A program made the translations under genes and the position numbers. Source: Chrysoperla carnea (Eukaryota; Arthropoda; Insecta; Neuroptera; Chrysopidae). Taken from it: a stretch of DNA of 64,000 nt. The stretch covers positions 43,993,935-44,057,934 of the forward strand of contig NC_058338.1 in the NCBI RefSeq assembly GCF_905475395.1. Reading direction: 5' to 3'. Shown in pieces: positions 26,741-43,358 of this stretch (positions within the stretch are counted from its first letter, which is position 1; each line of letters begins with the position of its first letter). The notes under the pieces were generated by a model. It saw only the letters and a program-made list of their open reading frames with translations, made no database searches and was not told where the DNA came from.

Positions 26741-26919
26741 ATTGTACTAATAATTGACGACCGCTTAAATCGTTTTCAGTAAAATCCATTTACCTTTTAC
26801 CCGGTTTCCAATAGGTCGCTTATCGTCAGTGAGCCCCTGATTCCAACATATTGCACATCCCTCTCTTTTCTAATAGCACTTTCCTATAACAAAATACTTA
26901 ATTATTATGCCACACCCAG

Positions 26920-26928
26920 TATAAAAAG
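26920..26928 (+). promoter_or_regulatory. Candidate TATA box
   Basis: TATAAAAAG sits in a locally GC-richer stretch (26760-26960). A 24-codon ATG frame follows at 27082-27156 (MTKTNISITF, then a hydrophobic run), but no downstream exon was found. This may be the promoter of an unrecognised transcript or chance. Confidence 0.25.
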
Positions 26929-27927
26929 AACAGAAAGTACCAACCCTTCATTTAGAATTATGTGATTTACCAGTTCAAATATATTTGGTTCGAGTGTACA
27001 TAATAATATTATAATCACAAAACCAATTAGAATTATATAAAAAACTATTATTATAACTAAATAACTGATTTTATAATATTCATGACCAAAACCAATATAT
27101 CTATAACATTTGTTTATGGTTTTTTAACGTATTTTATTATTTTAACTTTCTTTTGAACTAAGAAAGTAATACATACCCTCTTTAGAAAAAACTTCGACAG
27201 CCAAAAATTTTTCAGAGTACTTTCTGTAATTCATTGAAATTTTATAGTCCCGTGTGCCCGTCAGAATGCATTTTCATTGATAAACATACCTCTAGAAATT
27301 ATTAATATGTATAGGTAGGTATGCCTTAATTTATTAAGCTAAGCGTAACAATTTCTTCTTCTATGAAAATTTTCGCAAGTGGAGCGTTCTCTTTCACGAT
27401 CCGTTTTTCATTGTTGTAATTTGAAATTCTTGAAATAAAATATGTAAAACTTAAAAATTTGCAAAAATTTTAATTATCAAAGTGTCGGACATTAGGCACC
27501 CCCCTTCACTGGGTACAAGACAAATATATATTTACTATTCAATATATTAGATACATTAACAACAACAAAAATTTTCCTTTTATTATTTTAAGTTTATCCA
27601 ATCACTCAGAACTCCGGGAAAGTAGAGGAAAGAATTTGAACTTTATTAGAGAAACGAATTATTAGACTATGCATATAGTTAAACCTCATAAAAATTTCTA
27701 GGTGTATTTATGTTAATAACAATGTATTTTTAGGACCTACACTAGTGAGTGCAACTTTTTATTACAAACAAGTTTACAAATAAATCTAGTTGATTTGACT
27801 ATCAAAATGAATTAAATAAAGTTTATAAACAAATAAGTACAATAACCGGCTTGTTGCTAACTGTATATGGTGTCGTGTGTGTACTGCCTAAATACAAATA
27901 CATGGTGTTCCAAGTCCAAGAGTAATT

Positions 27928-28327
27928 ATCTCGTTTTATAGCTAACTAATCAAAAAATAACTTATGCAAAGCTGCAGAGTTTGATGGAGGACATCATCTT
28001 CTGGCATCTGATTGGACCTAGTTCTTCGAGTTTGTTTAATAACCAATTAAGATCCTAAACGGTAGGAGATAGAATACACTTTAAATTAGAAAGTTGATCC
28101 TCATAAAAAAACTAACATTTTTTCATCTAAATCATTTTTTCAAAAATCGTCAGCTTTCGGAGGAAATACGACTTAAAAATATGTCAATTTTTCATTTAGC
28201 GAAAAAAGAAAACACGTTAACTCATAAAAAATGTTTAAGCCCTTAAAAATGTATGATGTCCCCCATCAAACTCTGCAACTTATGTATAAGTTATTTTTTA
28301 TTTGGTTAACTACAAAACAAGATATTT
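27928..28327. mobile_element. MITE with ~70-bp terminal inverted repeats
   Basis: The left end contains AAAAAATAACTTATGC, GCAGAGTTTGATGGAGG and ACATCAT. The right end returns as the reverse complement (GATGTCCCCCATCAAAC, CTCTGCAACTTATG, TAAGTTATTTTTTATT). The interior includes TTGGACCTAGTTCTTCG. A partial second copy lies at 49306-49465. There is no coding frame; the terminal sequence does not let me name the superfamily. Confidence 0.75.
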
Positions 28328-28355
28328 AGGTGTATAGATTAAAATGGTCCACTCT

Positions 28356-28640
28356 GTATATCAAAGTATACTAATTTTAGTCTCAAGTTTGGAACAACGC
28401 TTAGATATATTGATATTACGAACAAAATTTGGTATAGATGTTCATAAAATCACTTAAGTTGTCCATTTCCGGTTGTCCGTCTGTCTGTCTGTGCGCTTGT
28501 CATCACGCTAATTCAAAAACGAGAAAGTATATCAAGCTGAAAGTTTTATAGCACGCTCAGAACATAAAATATGAGTTCAATTGTTGAACTCAATGCACAA
28601 ACTCAACCACAAACTCAATCAATTGTTTATTTTCATGGAT
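28356..28640 (+). repeat. Family A repeat, internally shortened
   Basis: AAAGTATACTAATTTTAGTC, ACGAACAAAATTTGGTATAG, TCCATTTCCGGTTGTCCG, GTCTGTCTGTCTGTGCG and ATATCAAGCTGAAAGTTTTA occur in the family order. It lies almost directly against the MITE at 27928-28327. Confidence 0.7.
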
Positions 28641-29077
28641 TTTCGGAACCCTTACTCTCTCAGCATCTTATTACCAATAATTAAGAGATGTTTAATATAT
28701 ATTGGGTTATTGGGTTAATGATATCTCGCAGCACTATTAGAACATGTTAGGGCCACCTATGATTGTTACTGTGTATTTAAACCCCAATTTTCTAAAAACA
28801 ATATAATTTAATTATAATTTTTACAATTAAATAATGGATACGGTTAAATAATTATTGTACTATTTTGGATGTAAGAAGTACATTATGAGTGATTACCACA
28901 AGGATATACTGTGGCCATTTTATTCTAATTATAATAATTGCATTTTAATTAAATGTTATTAGTTTATAGCGCATAAAATTTACAATTAAGTACCTAGTAT
29001 TGCAGAGTTATAAAAAAAAAACACGTGTTGTATCTGTTATTGTTGCACGGTAATAATTTTTAATTAAAGTTAAGTTT

Positions 29078-29590
29078 TTAATTTAACAAGTGAAAACAAA
29101 CAAATGAATGAGTTAACTGTTGAAATGCTATGTATAGACTGTGTTGATTACTCTGTCACATCACACATAAATACATGTCACACATATATAATCTGATATT
29201 TACATATAATACATACTATAGAATTTTCACATAATTTGCACTCTCACTGGTAAACAGTGGTGTTTACGAAAAAATGTTTGAAACAGAAGTTGTTAATTTT
29301 TTTATAGGAAACATTTTTCACATCCACCAATTGACCTATGTTGCTCATTTACGAAATCGATCTCACTTTTTACGTCCTAAGCACGCCACAAAAATTTCAG
29401 TTTGATATCTCTTTTCGTTTTTGAGTAATCGTAATGACAGACAGACAGACAGACAGACAACCAGAAATGGACAAATTGGGTAATTTTATGAACACCAATA
29501 CAAAAATTGTATTCATAATATCAATATTTTTAGCGTTACAAACTTGGGACTAAACTTAGTATACCTTGATATATTTCATATACATTGTAT
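29078..29590 (-). repeat. Family A repeat, near full-length, reverse
   Basis: Read on the plus strand it begins TTTAACAAGTGAAAACAAAC and ends ACTAAACTTAGTATACC and TTGATATATTTCATATAC. Between them are TGGTAAACAGTGGTGTTTAC, TTGCTCATTTACGAAATCG and a GACAGACAGACAGACAGAC run. This fixes the ends of the family at about 500-600 bases. Confidence 0.75.
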
Positions 29591-30229
29591 ATAAACACAT
29601 ACCCAGATGCTAAAAAAATTTGTTACATAATTATCCAATTTCATTAAATGCAAAACACTAGGAACTTTGAAGTAAACATTTTAAGCTTTGAACTGAATAT
29701 ATTGTTATTGAGTTATTGTAATTTTCACTGTCATATCTTTGTCTAGTAAATATATGCAATTCGTTACTAAGCTTTCAAGCAAGTTGTCCAAATAATGATA
29801 TTTGGTTTGAATTTAATACCCACCAGGAATCATATTGAAAAAGATGCTTCTATATGTAAAAGAGAGTTTAAGCACCATTTCCTCTATTATAATATACAAA
29901 ATTTTGATTTGATACATAATGCATAAATTATATTTCTTGAAAAATAAAATGTTTATTTAAAAGAATTAGTTAATTATATATTGTATAGAAAATATTTTTT
30001 CACTTTCCAAATTTTGCCGTCCTAAAAAATTTTTCCGCCCTGGGCACTAGCCCCGACTGCCCCTAGTGTAAATCCACCACTGATTGTTCTTAAGATAATC
30101 ACATTTCAAGCTAGCCGACTTTCGAGTTGCGATATTTAACGACATCAAGTATACATACATATATGAAATGTATATTGCCTAAGCCCGCGCCCCGAAAAAA
30201 AATAAAAGGGGTGTTATAAGTTACCGATT

Positions 30230-30345
30230 TGAATTTTTTTTGTTTCGTTTGAAAGGTAATTTAATGGGAAGTTTTCTTAGCTATGTTTCAAGTGATAGTT
30301 TAGGATTCCGTATTCGAAAAATTTATCGGGATATTTTTACTTTTG
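30230..30345 (+). repeat. Dispersed repeat, family B, copy 3 (partial)
   Basis: AAAGGTAATTTAATGGGAAG, GATAGTTTAGGATTCCG and AATTTATCGGGATATTTTT match the right half of the 60-215 copy with substitutions. Confidence 0.55.
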
Positions 30346-30989
30346 TAAATACTTGTTAATATCAATCGTTTATAGACAAATAAACAGTACAGTACAATTT
30401 CACTAATCCGGCACTATTAAAAACCAGAGGGTGCCGAATTATTGGAATGTTCGGATTACTGGATTCTATAGAAAGATTCATAATACATAAGTATCATCTC
30501 ACTGGCACCAAAATCATAATTTTTGATAATTTTTTATGCAATTCGATTTCCGGGAGGTGCCAGATTAGATTCAAGATAAGTGTATAAAAATGTATATTTT
30601 TGTAAATGGATTTGAAATCATGAAATATCGCAAACTGAAAGTAAAATAACTAGAAAATAGGTCTTTTTTTCATTGAGTCAATTATGGCTTTAGTTCAAAA
30701 TCACATAGACTATCTTAAAATGAAATACCAGGCAAATAAACCTTTTTTTTACATTTACGTTTTAGCTATGAAACTCGCAATTATCTTTGAAAACTTAATA
30801 GAACTAACATTATGGTTGTTAAAAATTTTATTTTTTAATTGTTATTATGTATGGACAGGATCATACCATTGTATAGGCTATTTTGTTTTATAATTTTCAA
30901 AAATGTTTAAAAGCTAAGCATATTTTGCGACGCACAGTATAATATATTAAAAATTAGAATCTCAAAGTATCTCTTCTCTATCTCTATCT

Positions 30990-31623
30990 CTATTTTATAT
31001 TATAAATGCGAAAGTAAGCATGTTTGTTTGTTTGTTACGCTTTCACGATAAAACTATTGAATGGTTTTTAATGAAACTGTACAGCAATATAACTCATACT
31101 TCCGAATAACACATGAGCTATAATTTTTAAAGATATATTGTCGTTTAAATTAAAAATTTTTATATTATAAATGCGAAAGTAACCATGCTTATTTGTTTGT
31201 TTGTTACGCTTTCACCCTAAAACTAGAAAAAGGTTTTTAATGAAACTGTATAGCAATATAGCTCATACTTCAAAATAACACATGAGCTATAATTTATAAA
31301 GATATATTTTAAAAAAATAAAATTTAATCTGACATTTATTATTTTAAATTTTTACATAAATCTGTAATTCATGGTTCAAAATGATGATTATAGATGGAGC
31401 AGATCTATAATCATCATTTTGAACCACAAATTAAAGTATTCTGTAAAAACTTAAAAAAGTAAACGTCAAACCATTCATAGCCAACTTTTCTGATATACTC
31501 AATGAATTATGACTATTTTGCATTTAACAAAATTGAAAACTGTGCACATCCAAAAAAAGTGGAGGCTATAAGGCGGTGTTTTTTCCTTTTAATCCCAGTG
31601 AAACAGGCGGGTATCAGGCTAGT
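30990..31623 (+). mobile_element. Helitron-like non-autonomous element with internal duplication
   Basis: TATATTATAAATGCGAAAGT begins a unit of about 150 bases that occurs twice in tandem (about 31000-31140 and 31150-31310). Each copy carries a GTTTGTTTGTTTGTTACGC stretch, AACTCATACTTC-type sequence and ACACATGAGCTATAATTT. The right end reads AAACAGGCGGGTATCAGG then CTAGT, which resembles the 3' ends of Helitron-like elements in insects. A perfect 24-bp hairpin sits inside, before the 3' end, at 31372-31426. No Rep/helicase frame is present. Assignment rests on remembered family resemblance. Confidence 0.5.
31372..31426. repeat. Perfect 24-bp palindrome with 7-base loop
   Basis: TGGTTCAAAATGATGATTAT continues to AGAT, a GGAGCAG loop follows, then the exact reverse complement ending ATCATCATTTTGAACCA. 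Helitron-like elements often have a hairpin before the 3' end, though this one is larger and about 200 bases away from that end. Confidence 0.85.
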
Positions 31624-32091
31624 TTTATAATATATTTCAACACGAATTTTAATCATTAAAATAAGATATACAAATGTAATAATAATTAGATATTAAATAA
31701 TGTTTGAGTATATTTATAACTAATTTTTCGTTTGAGTAAATATTAAATTTAATTAATATTGATTTGAAGGTTCTTTTTTCATACTTACTTATATGCAACT
31801 TTCTAGTCTTTTCATACTGCAACAGATACTAACTAAGCCATTCACCTTAATATAATTCTATGTATATTGATTTTTAAAGGTTTTAAAGTTTTGTATTTTT
31901 CATATTAATTGTATTAATAAAACTATTAGGCAACAAAGGTGTATGCACTGCAAATAGGTTAATTGTTGTTATTTGCAACTGAAAATGATTTTTTCAAATA
32001 AATAAAAAGTTTGATTAAATTTCAGTTTATATTTCAGCTTAATGCTAAAAACTACTTCAATTAGATATTATTTTTTACCTATCCACTTATC

Positions 32092-32240
32092 TATAATATC
32101 AAAATGAATCGCTGAATGTGTTGCTAAGCACAAATCTCGAGCGCAGCTGAACCGATTTTTCTAATTCTTTTTTTATAATATTCCTTGAAGTACGAGGATA
32201 GTTCTTACGGAGATAAAAGTTGCCTGAAAAAGTCTAAAAA
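32092..32240 (+). repeat. Family C-like repeat fragment
   Basis: CTATAATATCAAAATGAATC, then AGCACAAATCTCGAGCGC and AGCTGAACCGATTTTTC, then a TACGAGGATAGTTCTTACGG stretch. This order (a start tag, then a 'cannot tell from the consensus GAACCGATTT' block) is typical of dispersed Helitron-like insect repeats. No frame is present. Confidence 0.4.
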
Positions 32241-32506
32241 CAACACTTATGAAATTTTTTTTTAAAGTAGTTAACTATGACCTCGATACTGCATTACTGC
32301 CTTTAGCATTGACAGTATGAAAATTAAATACTTTTAGCTAGTTCAAAAGACCTTTTCATTTTAAAAAGTGATTACTTTGTGATACACCAAAGAATTATTG
32401 TCAAGAAATCCTTAGAATATAAAGCTAAACTATGTAGCTCTTTACGATATGACGCTGCTAAGTAATTTCCACATGGTACGGGTTAAGCTGACTACGTGAC
32501 CTACTT

Positions 32507-32536
32507 TGACGCTCAAACTCAGCGTCAAGCGTCAGC
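32507..32536. promoter_or_regulatory. GCGTC cluster upstream of san
   Basis: TTGACGC, AGCGTCA and AGCGTCAGC occur within 30 bases, in a locally GC-richer patch about 360 bases before the san start codon. This may be promoter-proximal sequence. No factor can be named. Confidence 0.25.
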
Positions 32537-32893
32537 ATGAAAATACACCTTTAGTTTCTCGGATCACGCAATGCATGTTGGCCGCAACCAATGTTATTTT
32601 TCAAAATTTAATATTGCATTAACCAAATCATATAAATTAAATGTAATTTTTTTGTAATCGCTTTTTAATTACGACTTACGATAAATGGTACTTTTAAAAT
32701 GAATGTTTTACGCACACGTAGCACGTTGCTTTTGTCATTATAATCTATGATCATAAAACCACCATCAAATATCAGACACATCTATGATTTCAACATCAAA
32801 TTGAGAAATATTTCTATCTTTATTCTGTTATATACTTCTAAAATTACTAACTTATTCATTTTACTTTTTCATTTCACATAAATTATTTTAAAA

Positions 32894-34443
32894 ATGACAC
32901 GGTAGGTTTATAAATTTTAATAAATGAATTTAAGCAATAATTTTTTTGGTTATTCCAACAACATTAACCAACAAAAACGATACTTGATTTGTGAGGTTAT
33001 ACATTTTCATTCAAATTTGTGTTTTCTTCTATTGAAATAATCTTTTCTTTATAATCCAGAATTTTTAATTAATATCGTTATTATATTGAATAATATTCTG
33101 GTAAGAAATGTAGAAATCGAATAATTAACACTATGTATTTAACATTTAAATGAGGTTAATTAAATAAAAAATATGTGCAATTCGAAGCAAATTACGGTAA
33201 TTTTTGCAATTTGTTAAATATTAGCTTATCGAAGACTTTGAAGTGAAAATCTGTTAACTTTCATGAACAATCAAGTATACATCATTTCCTTTTTTAAGTC
33301 TGAAGCGTTTTTATTTTAAATAGAAATTAATGTATCACTTTTTTTCAGAAGTTCGAAAATAGAATTAGGTGATGTAACACCGCATAACATAAAACAATTA
33401 AAACGTCTCAATACTGTAGTATTTCCAGTTAGTTACAACGATAAATTTTATAAAGATGTATTAGAAGCTGGCGAATTGGCAAAATTAGCATATTATAATG
33501 ATATCGTCGTGGGCGCTGTATGTTGTCGCGTAGATAATTCAGATGGCTCCAGAAAATTGTATATTATGACACTTGGATGCTTGTACCCATATCGACGATT
33601 AGGTATTGGTTCATTAATGGTACAACATGTTTTGAAATATGTTCAAAATGATGGAAATTTTGATACCATATTTTTGTAAGTTTAGTATTATTAGACTCGA
33701 AAACTGACATGACATATAGGGATTGAGAAAGATGACTTTGACATCACCTGGCGAGGTAAATGTGAAACAAAGTGATGGCAAGTGGTAAACAAAACAATTA
33801 CAAAATTAATAAATTTATTAATTGAATCCAAATCATTTTGATCAAGGGGATTCAGTATATTTGACGGGCAAGAATCCGAATTTAATTATTTTTTGTATTT
33901 TTTATTACTCTCTGTTCTCAATCCCTATATACCATATATATTAGTTTATCTACAATAAATGTCAAATATGACTTATTTTTTACAACAAACAACAAACGAC
34001 TATTTAAATTGTAGAATAGACTTATAAAACTTGATATACAATTTTTAGCCAAATATTCCTTTATTTAATTTTTAGACGTTTCAATGTATACTCTATGTCA
34101 TTAAAAACGCTCGAATTAAAACATTCTAAGTGTTACTATTATAACATAACATATGATGAGTACGCTTAGAATGTTTTAACTGTTGTGATTTTTATGGAAT
34201 CAAGTATATGCCTACATTTTTGCGTTATTTTTTAGGCATGTCCAAGTAAATAATCAAGGCGCTATTGAATTTTATAAGAAATTTGGATTTGAAATTGTGG
34301 AAACAAAAGAACATTATTACAAGCGAATAGAACCAGCTGATGCGCATGTCTTACAAAAAACATTGAGAAAGCGTGAAGAAAGTTCGAATAATAGTAAAAA
34401 GTCTAGTGAACCACATGTTAACGGTTTATCTCACCCTACGTAA
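32894..34443 (+). CDS. san: N-alpha-acetyltransferase 50 (separation anxiety)
   Basis: NAA50 transfers an acetyl group from acetyl-CoA to the N-terminus of proteins, acts with the NatA complex, and is needed for sister-chromatid cohesion in flies. Three coding exons: 32894-32901 (only ATGACACG), 33349-33675 and 34236-34443. They give a predicted 180-residue protein beginning MTRSSKIELGDVTPHNIKQL, the same start as the fly protein. The GNAT fold is clear: FPVSYNDKFYKDVLE near the substrate side, YIMTLGCLYPYRRLGIG as the acetyl-CoA binding R/QxxGxG/A loop (RRLGIG), and HVQVNNQGAIEFYKKFGFE. The C-terminal YYKRIEPADAHVLQK is diagnostic of NAA50. The first exon is assigned because its 2-base overhang restores the frame exactly, although its donor is GTAGGT rather than GTAAGT. 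No disabling change is seen. Confidence 0.95.
33714..33930. mobile_element. Small MITE in san intron 2
   Basis: A perfect 16-base terminal inverted repeat, ATATAGGGATTGAGAA and TTCTCAATCCCTATAT, bounds 217 bases without a coding frame. The TA-rich ends fit a TA-target element such as Tc1/mariner type, but this is inference. It lies wholly within the intron 33676-34235. Confidence 0.7.
34116..34179. repeat. Imperfect hairpin in san intron 2
   Basis: TTAAAACATTCTAAG and CTTAGAATGTTTTAA pair perfectly over 15 bases, and pairing continues imperfectly inward. It ends about 55 bases before the exon 3 acceptor. Confidence 0.65.
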
Positions 34444-34549
34444 ACTTATTGTAATTCGTAATTAAATGCTCTAAAATATGTTTCATCTCTTTTTTTTTTT
34501 GGTTATTTTAAAATTTCGTTACATTGTTTTCAAAAATGATTGTCATTTC

Positions 34550-34555
34550 AATAAA
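34550..34555 (+). terminator. Probable san polyadenylation signal
   Basis: AATAAA lies 107 bases after the san stop codon, the first canonical signal downstream. No stronger alternative is nearby. Confidence 0.55.
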
Positions 34556-36640
34556 AAAAGATATTCGTGATCATCTTAAAATGTAATTTTAATTAAAACT
34601 AGTAGAGATCTTTTAGCACATTCTAAATTTTTATTAGCAAAGAAGATAATATTCTTCGAAAATATTTGGCGTATATGAAGTAGAAACTTAAAATATAATG
34701 TCTATTACTTTGAATTTTTGACTTAAAAGTGAGTTAATTTTTGAGGTATTCAAACCGCTTGTAGATGATATCTGTATATGGCGAAATCATAGTCGAAATT
34801 TCCAATCTATTGTCTACAATTAGAGTTAACTCTAATATTAGAGTTAGTACCTTGTTCTATTTTTTCTAAATTTAAAAAAATATCAGATAAAATCGATTAA
34901 AAATGACTAAACTTTTGATAAGTTGCAGTTTCTACCATTTTGAACAGCTTTTCAAATGTTGAAAAATTTCGTGAAACCTAGTTTCAAGATACAAGGGGTA
35001 AAACTTAAAACTTCACTGAAGGATATATTTAAAACTTAAATAAGCGAAATTACTCAAGTATATAAAAATTACAATTGATTTTTTGTTCTATTTTTGATTA
35101 TAAATGGTTATTATATCAACAAGAACGAATTTCCACGCCGTAATTTCTTGAAATGATCCTGAGTGAAAATTGTCTCACTAGACTAGGTTAATGTACTAAT
35201 ATAATGGATTTTTTTTGACTTCGAGTTGAGATATAGTTCACATTTGTGACGCAGTAGCTATATTTATTCATAAACATGATAAATAATTTTTCACAAAACA
35301 GTAAATAAAGTGTTCAACACATTAAGCAAAAGTACAGCGACACTTGCAAAACTAATAGAAATGAAAAAATTAAATATTTAAAAAAAAAAAAATTCAATTA
35401 CGGTGATAAAATAATTTAATTTACCACCTGTTAATCCGAAACCAAAAGGAAATAGACATTTTTTATATTTTGTATAAATTACAAAGGATGGACAAATGAA
35501 GTCTACTTATTTCTACTATTAGATATTATAAGGGGGTCTTATTTCCAAAGTTACAGCGTAATAACGTTGAAAGCTTTATGGAGACTTACGTCCATAATAA
35601 TAGTTCTTTGGAAATCTCATTGAGATTGTTTCCACGTACGACATTTGTTTAAAACGAAAATGCTCCACAATAAATAGCCTTTTGAATAAAATGAATTGAC
35701 TAAATTTATAGGACAATATTTCTATACAAGTTGAGCGCATTAAAACTAACTTTAGCGTTTTTAGTAAACTGACCAATTGCTAACTCATTATGCTAAAAAT
35801 TATTAATTAAACTAATCATTGTTTTATTTGCAATTTAAAAAATTCGCTATTTAATTACTGAGAGGCTGGTTAAATCGAACTATGAATTGAAGTTTTGGCA
35901 GTATCTAATGCCCTCCACTCCACCTGTTTATAGCCTATTTATTATTAAATTATTTAAGTAAAATATAAAGATTTATGTAGCAGATAAAATTTTCAAACTT
36001 CTCTTTCAAATGGATTAAACAAAATAAGTGATGAATTTAGGTATTGTTGGGACAAAATAGAAGTAAACCAATAAATAAACTCTTTCTATCTCATACATCT
36101 AAATATTATTTTAAAAACGATAAAAATATGTACCAAATACATGAAACTTATTTTTATTTAATTATAGGTATATGAAAAAACCTACTAAATATTTGTTCCC
36201 ATAAAATAAATTAATTTAATCATCGCTATGCCCAAATTTTTCGAACCAAAATTGTTAAGTAGTTATGCAGTATCTGTTAGCGTTTTAAAACAGTACTTAA
36301 ATTAAAGTACGGATCGTAAGCGGAATATATTCTATATATTCCGCTTATATATTCAATATATTAATTAAATATATTCTTATTGAATCATACATAATAAATC
36401 TAATCCAAATCCTTAGTTCGTAATTATTTAAAAGAAAACCGCGAATTTTTAAATATAAATTCTAATACCATGTCGTTACTTCCGGTTGAAGTAACTAATA
36501 AATTGAATAATAAATATAAAATTATGCATTTTTTGGATTAATTAACATATAAATAAAATGTATTTTTTTTTAAATAAATATTTTTCAACCAAAATTTGAA
36601 TTTTGTTCCATGAATAATTTTATTTAATAATTGAAATGAT
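34556..36640. other. Intergenic region between san and Vha68
   Basis: No gene is visible in about 2 kb. It holds an 18-base palindrome near 34818 (ATTAGAGTTAACTCTAAT) and a GC-containing hairpin at 36317-36347 (TAAGCGGAATATA with its reverse complement). The minus-strand frame at 35576-35776 has no family features. The right part should contain the Vha68 promoter. Confidence 0.5.
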
Positions 36641-36648
36641 TCCACTGT

Positions 36649-36658
36649 GTCAGCTGAC
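36649..36658. promoter_or_regulatory. Palindromic E-box-like element at the Vha68 promoter
   Basis: GTCAGCTGAC is a perfect 10-base palindrome. Its flanks equal those of the CLEAR element (GTCACGTGAC) bound by MiT/TFE factors, which control V-ATPase genes in flies and vertebrates, but the core is CAGCTG, not CACGTG. It lies about 155 bases before the first donor, so it is near the likely transcription start. Function is inference. Confidence 0.4.
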
Positions 36659-36669
36659 TATCTGTCTTG

Positions 36670-36805
36670 TGATTGCTGTTAAAGTGTTCCTTGAGTTTTA
36701 ATCACTTGTCCACAATTTAACAGGGCGAGGTTTCTGTATAACAAATTTTGACATAGTTTTGGATGAAGTAAAAGTTTTATTTGATATTATATTTCTTAAA
36801 AACAG
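36670..36805 (+). other. Vha68: Probable Vha68 5' UTR exon
   Basis: A strong donor (AAACAG|GTAAGT) ends at 36805, and the first coding exon has an acceptor (TTTCAG) at 37287 with 15 bases of leader before the ATG. This implies a non-coding exon upstream. Its 5' end is unknown; the value given is approximate. Confidence 0.55.
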
Positions 36806-37302
36806 GTAAGTGTTCCATTATTTTATTAAATGTTATATTTTTTATTTTTTAAGCTTGCAATATATATGTATATATTGATTATAGTTCATTTCATGTTATT
36901 GGAGACCATTTTTAGGATAAATTGATTTTTTCTATATAATGTCGAATAAATCATAAGTTTAACCGCATTTATGTTTATTCTATTTCGAAAATTGATCTAA
37001 ATATTTATATATTTCTCTGAAGTGTTATTCTATGAATTAAATATTAGTTATCTTAAATTTTCATCAACTAATATATATTTTGGCAAAGGGTATATACAAT
37101 GGCTTTATTTCTTATAAACTAAAATTATAATATTTTAAATTATTAACATGAAAATTTCATAATTAAAGAATTGGATCAATTTTGAATATTTATTTAGCAA
37201 TATTTGTTATTGGTCTTGTGATATTTTCATATGACCTCACTTAAGAAAATTCAATAATCGAGGCTAATTATAATTTTTTAATTTCAGAAAAAGTTACTCA
37301 AA

Positions 37303-42848
<5,546 letters not shown>

Positions 42849-42991
42849 ATTATTTAAAATCGTGGTAGCAGAAAAAGCTAAAAATAACACAAACACAAAT
42901 GTACTACTACTTATATTGACTTACTCATTATCATAATTATTATCACTGATCAAATTTTATCTTTTTCATCATCAGAGAAAATCAAACAGCG

Positions 42992-42997
42992 AATAAA
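42992..42997 (+). terminator. Candidate Vha68 polyadenylation signal
   Basis: AATAAA 144 bases after the stop codon is the first canonical signal. Later ones occur (for example near 43342), so alternative 3' ends are possible. Confidence 0.45.
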
Positions 42998-43348
42998 TCA
43001 GTATTAATTTTATTTTTATTCTTTTTGGTTTGATTTATTTCATAAATTATGAAAGAAATTAATATTCTTTGATAATTTTTCACCCGTACTAAACCGCCTG
43101 TTTGATGAAAAATTAGTCAGATCACGTGTTTTCAAAATTTATTTTTTAGATACTTTAGGGGTTGTTATTTTGTTATTCATTCGTTAGATGGCTGCTAAAA
43201 TTTCATTGCTATGTTCTTCCCTAGTGATAGTTTTGATTACCGCCATATTGTTTAAACTACCGTTGTTGTCTTAACTTTCACTAAAGGATATGCTTTTTAA
43301 ATGCTGTTTTTAAAAATCGGATCTTGTACATAGTTTAACTAAATAAAA

Positions 43349-43358
43349 ATCACGTGAT
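43349..43358. promoter_or_regulatory. Palindromic TCACGTGA E-box downstream of Vha68
   Basis: ATCACGTGAT contains the 8-base core of the CLEAR/MiT site. A second, half-flanked TCACGTG is at 43122-43128. Other CACGTG sites occur elsewhere in the window, so chance is possible. The palindromic octamer was seen only here. Confidence 0.3.

Noticed and set aside
30684-30893. 69-residue plus-strand frame as a small membrane protein
   Set aside because: Its hydrophobic composition is what AT-rich DNA gives by chance, and there is no promoter or family support.
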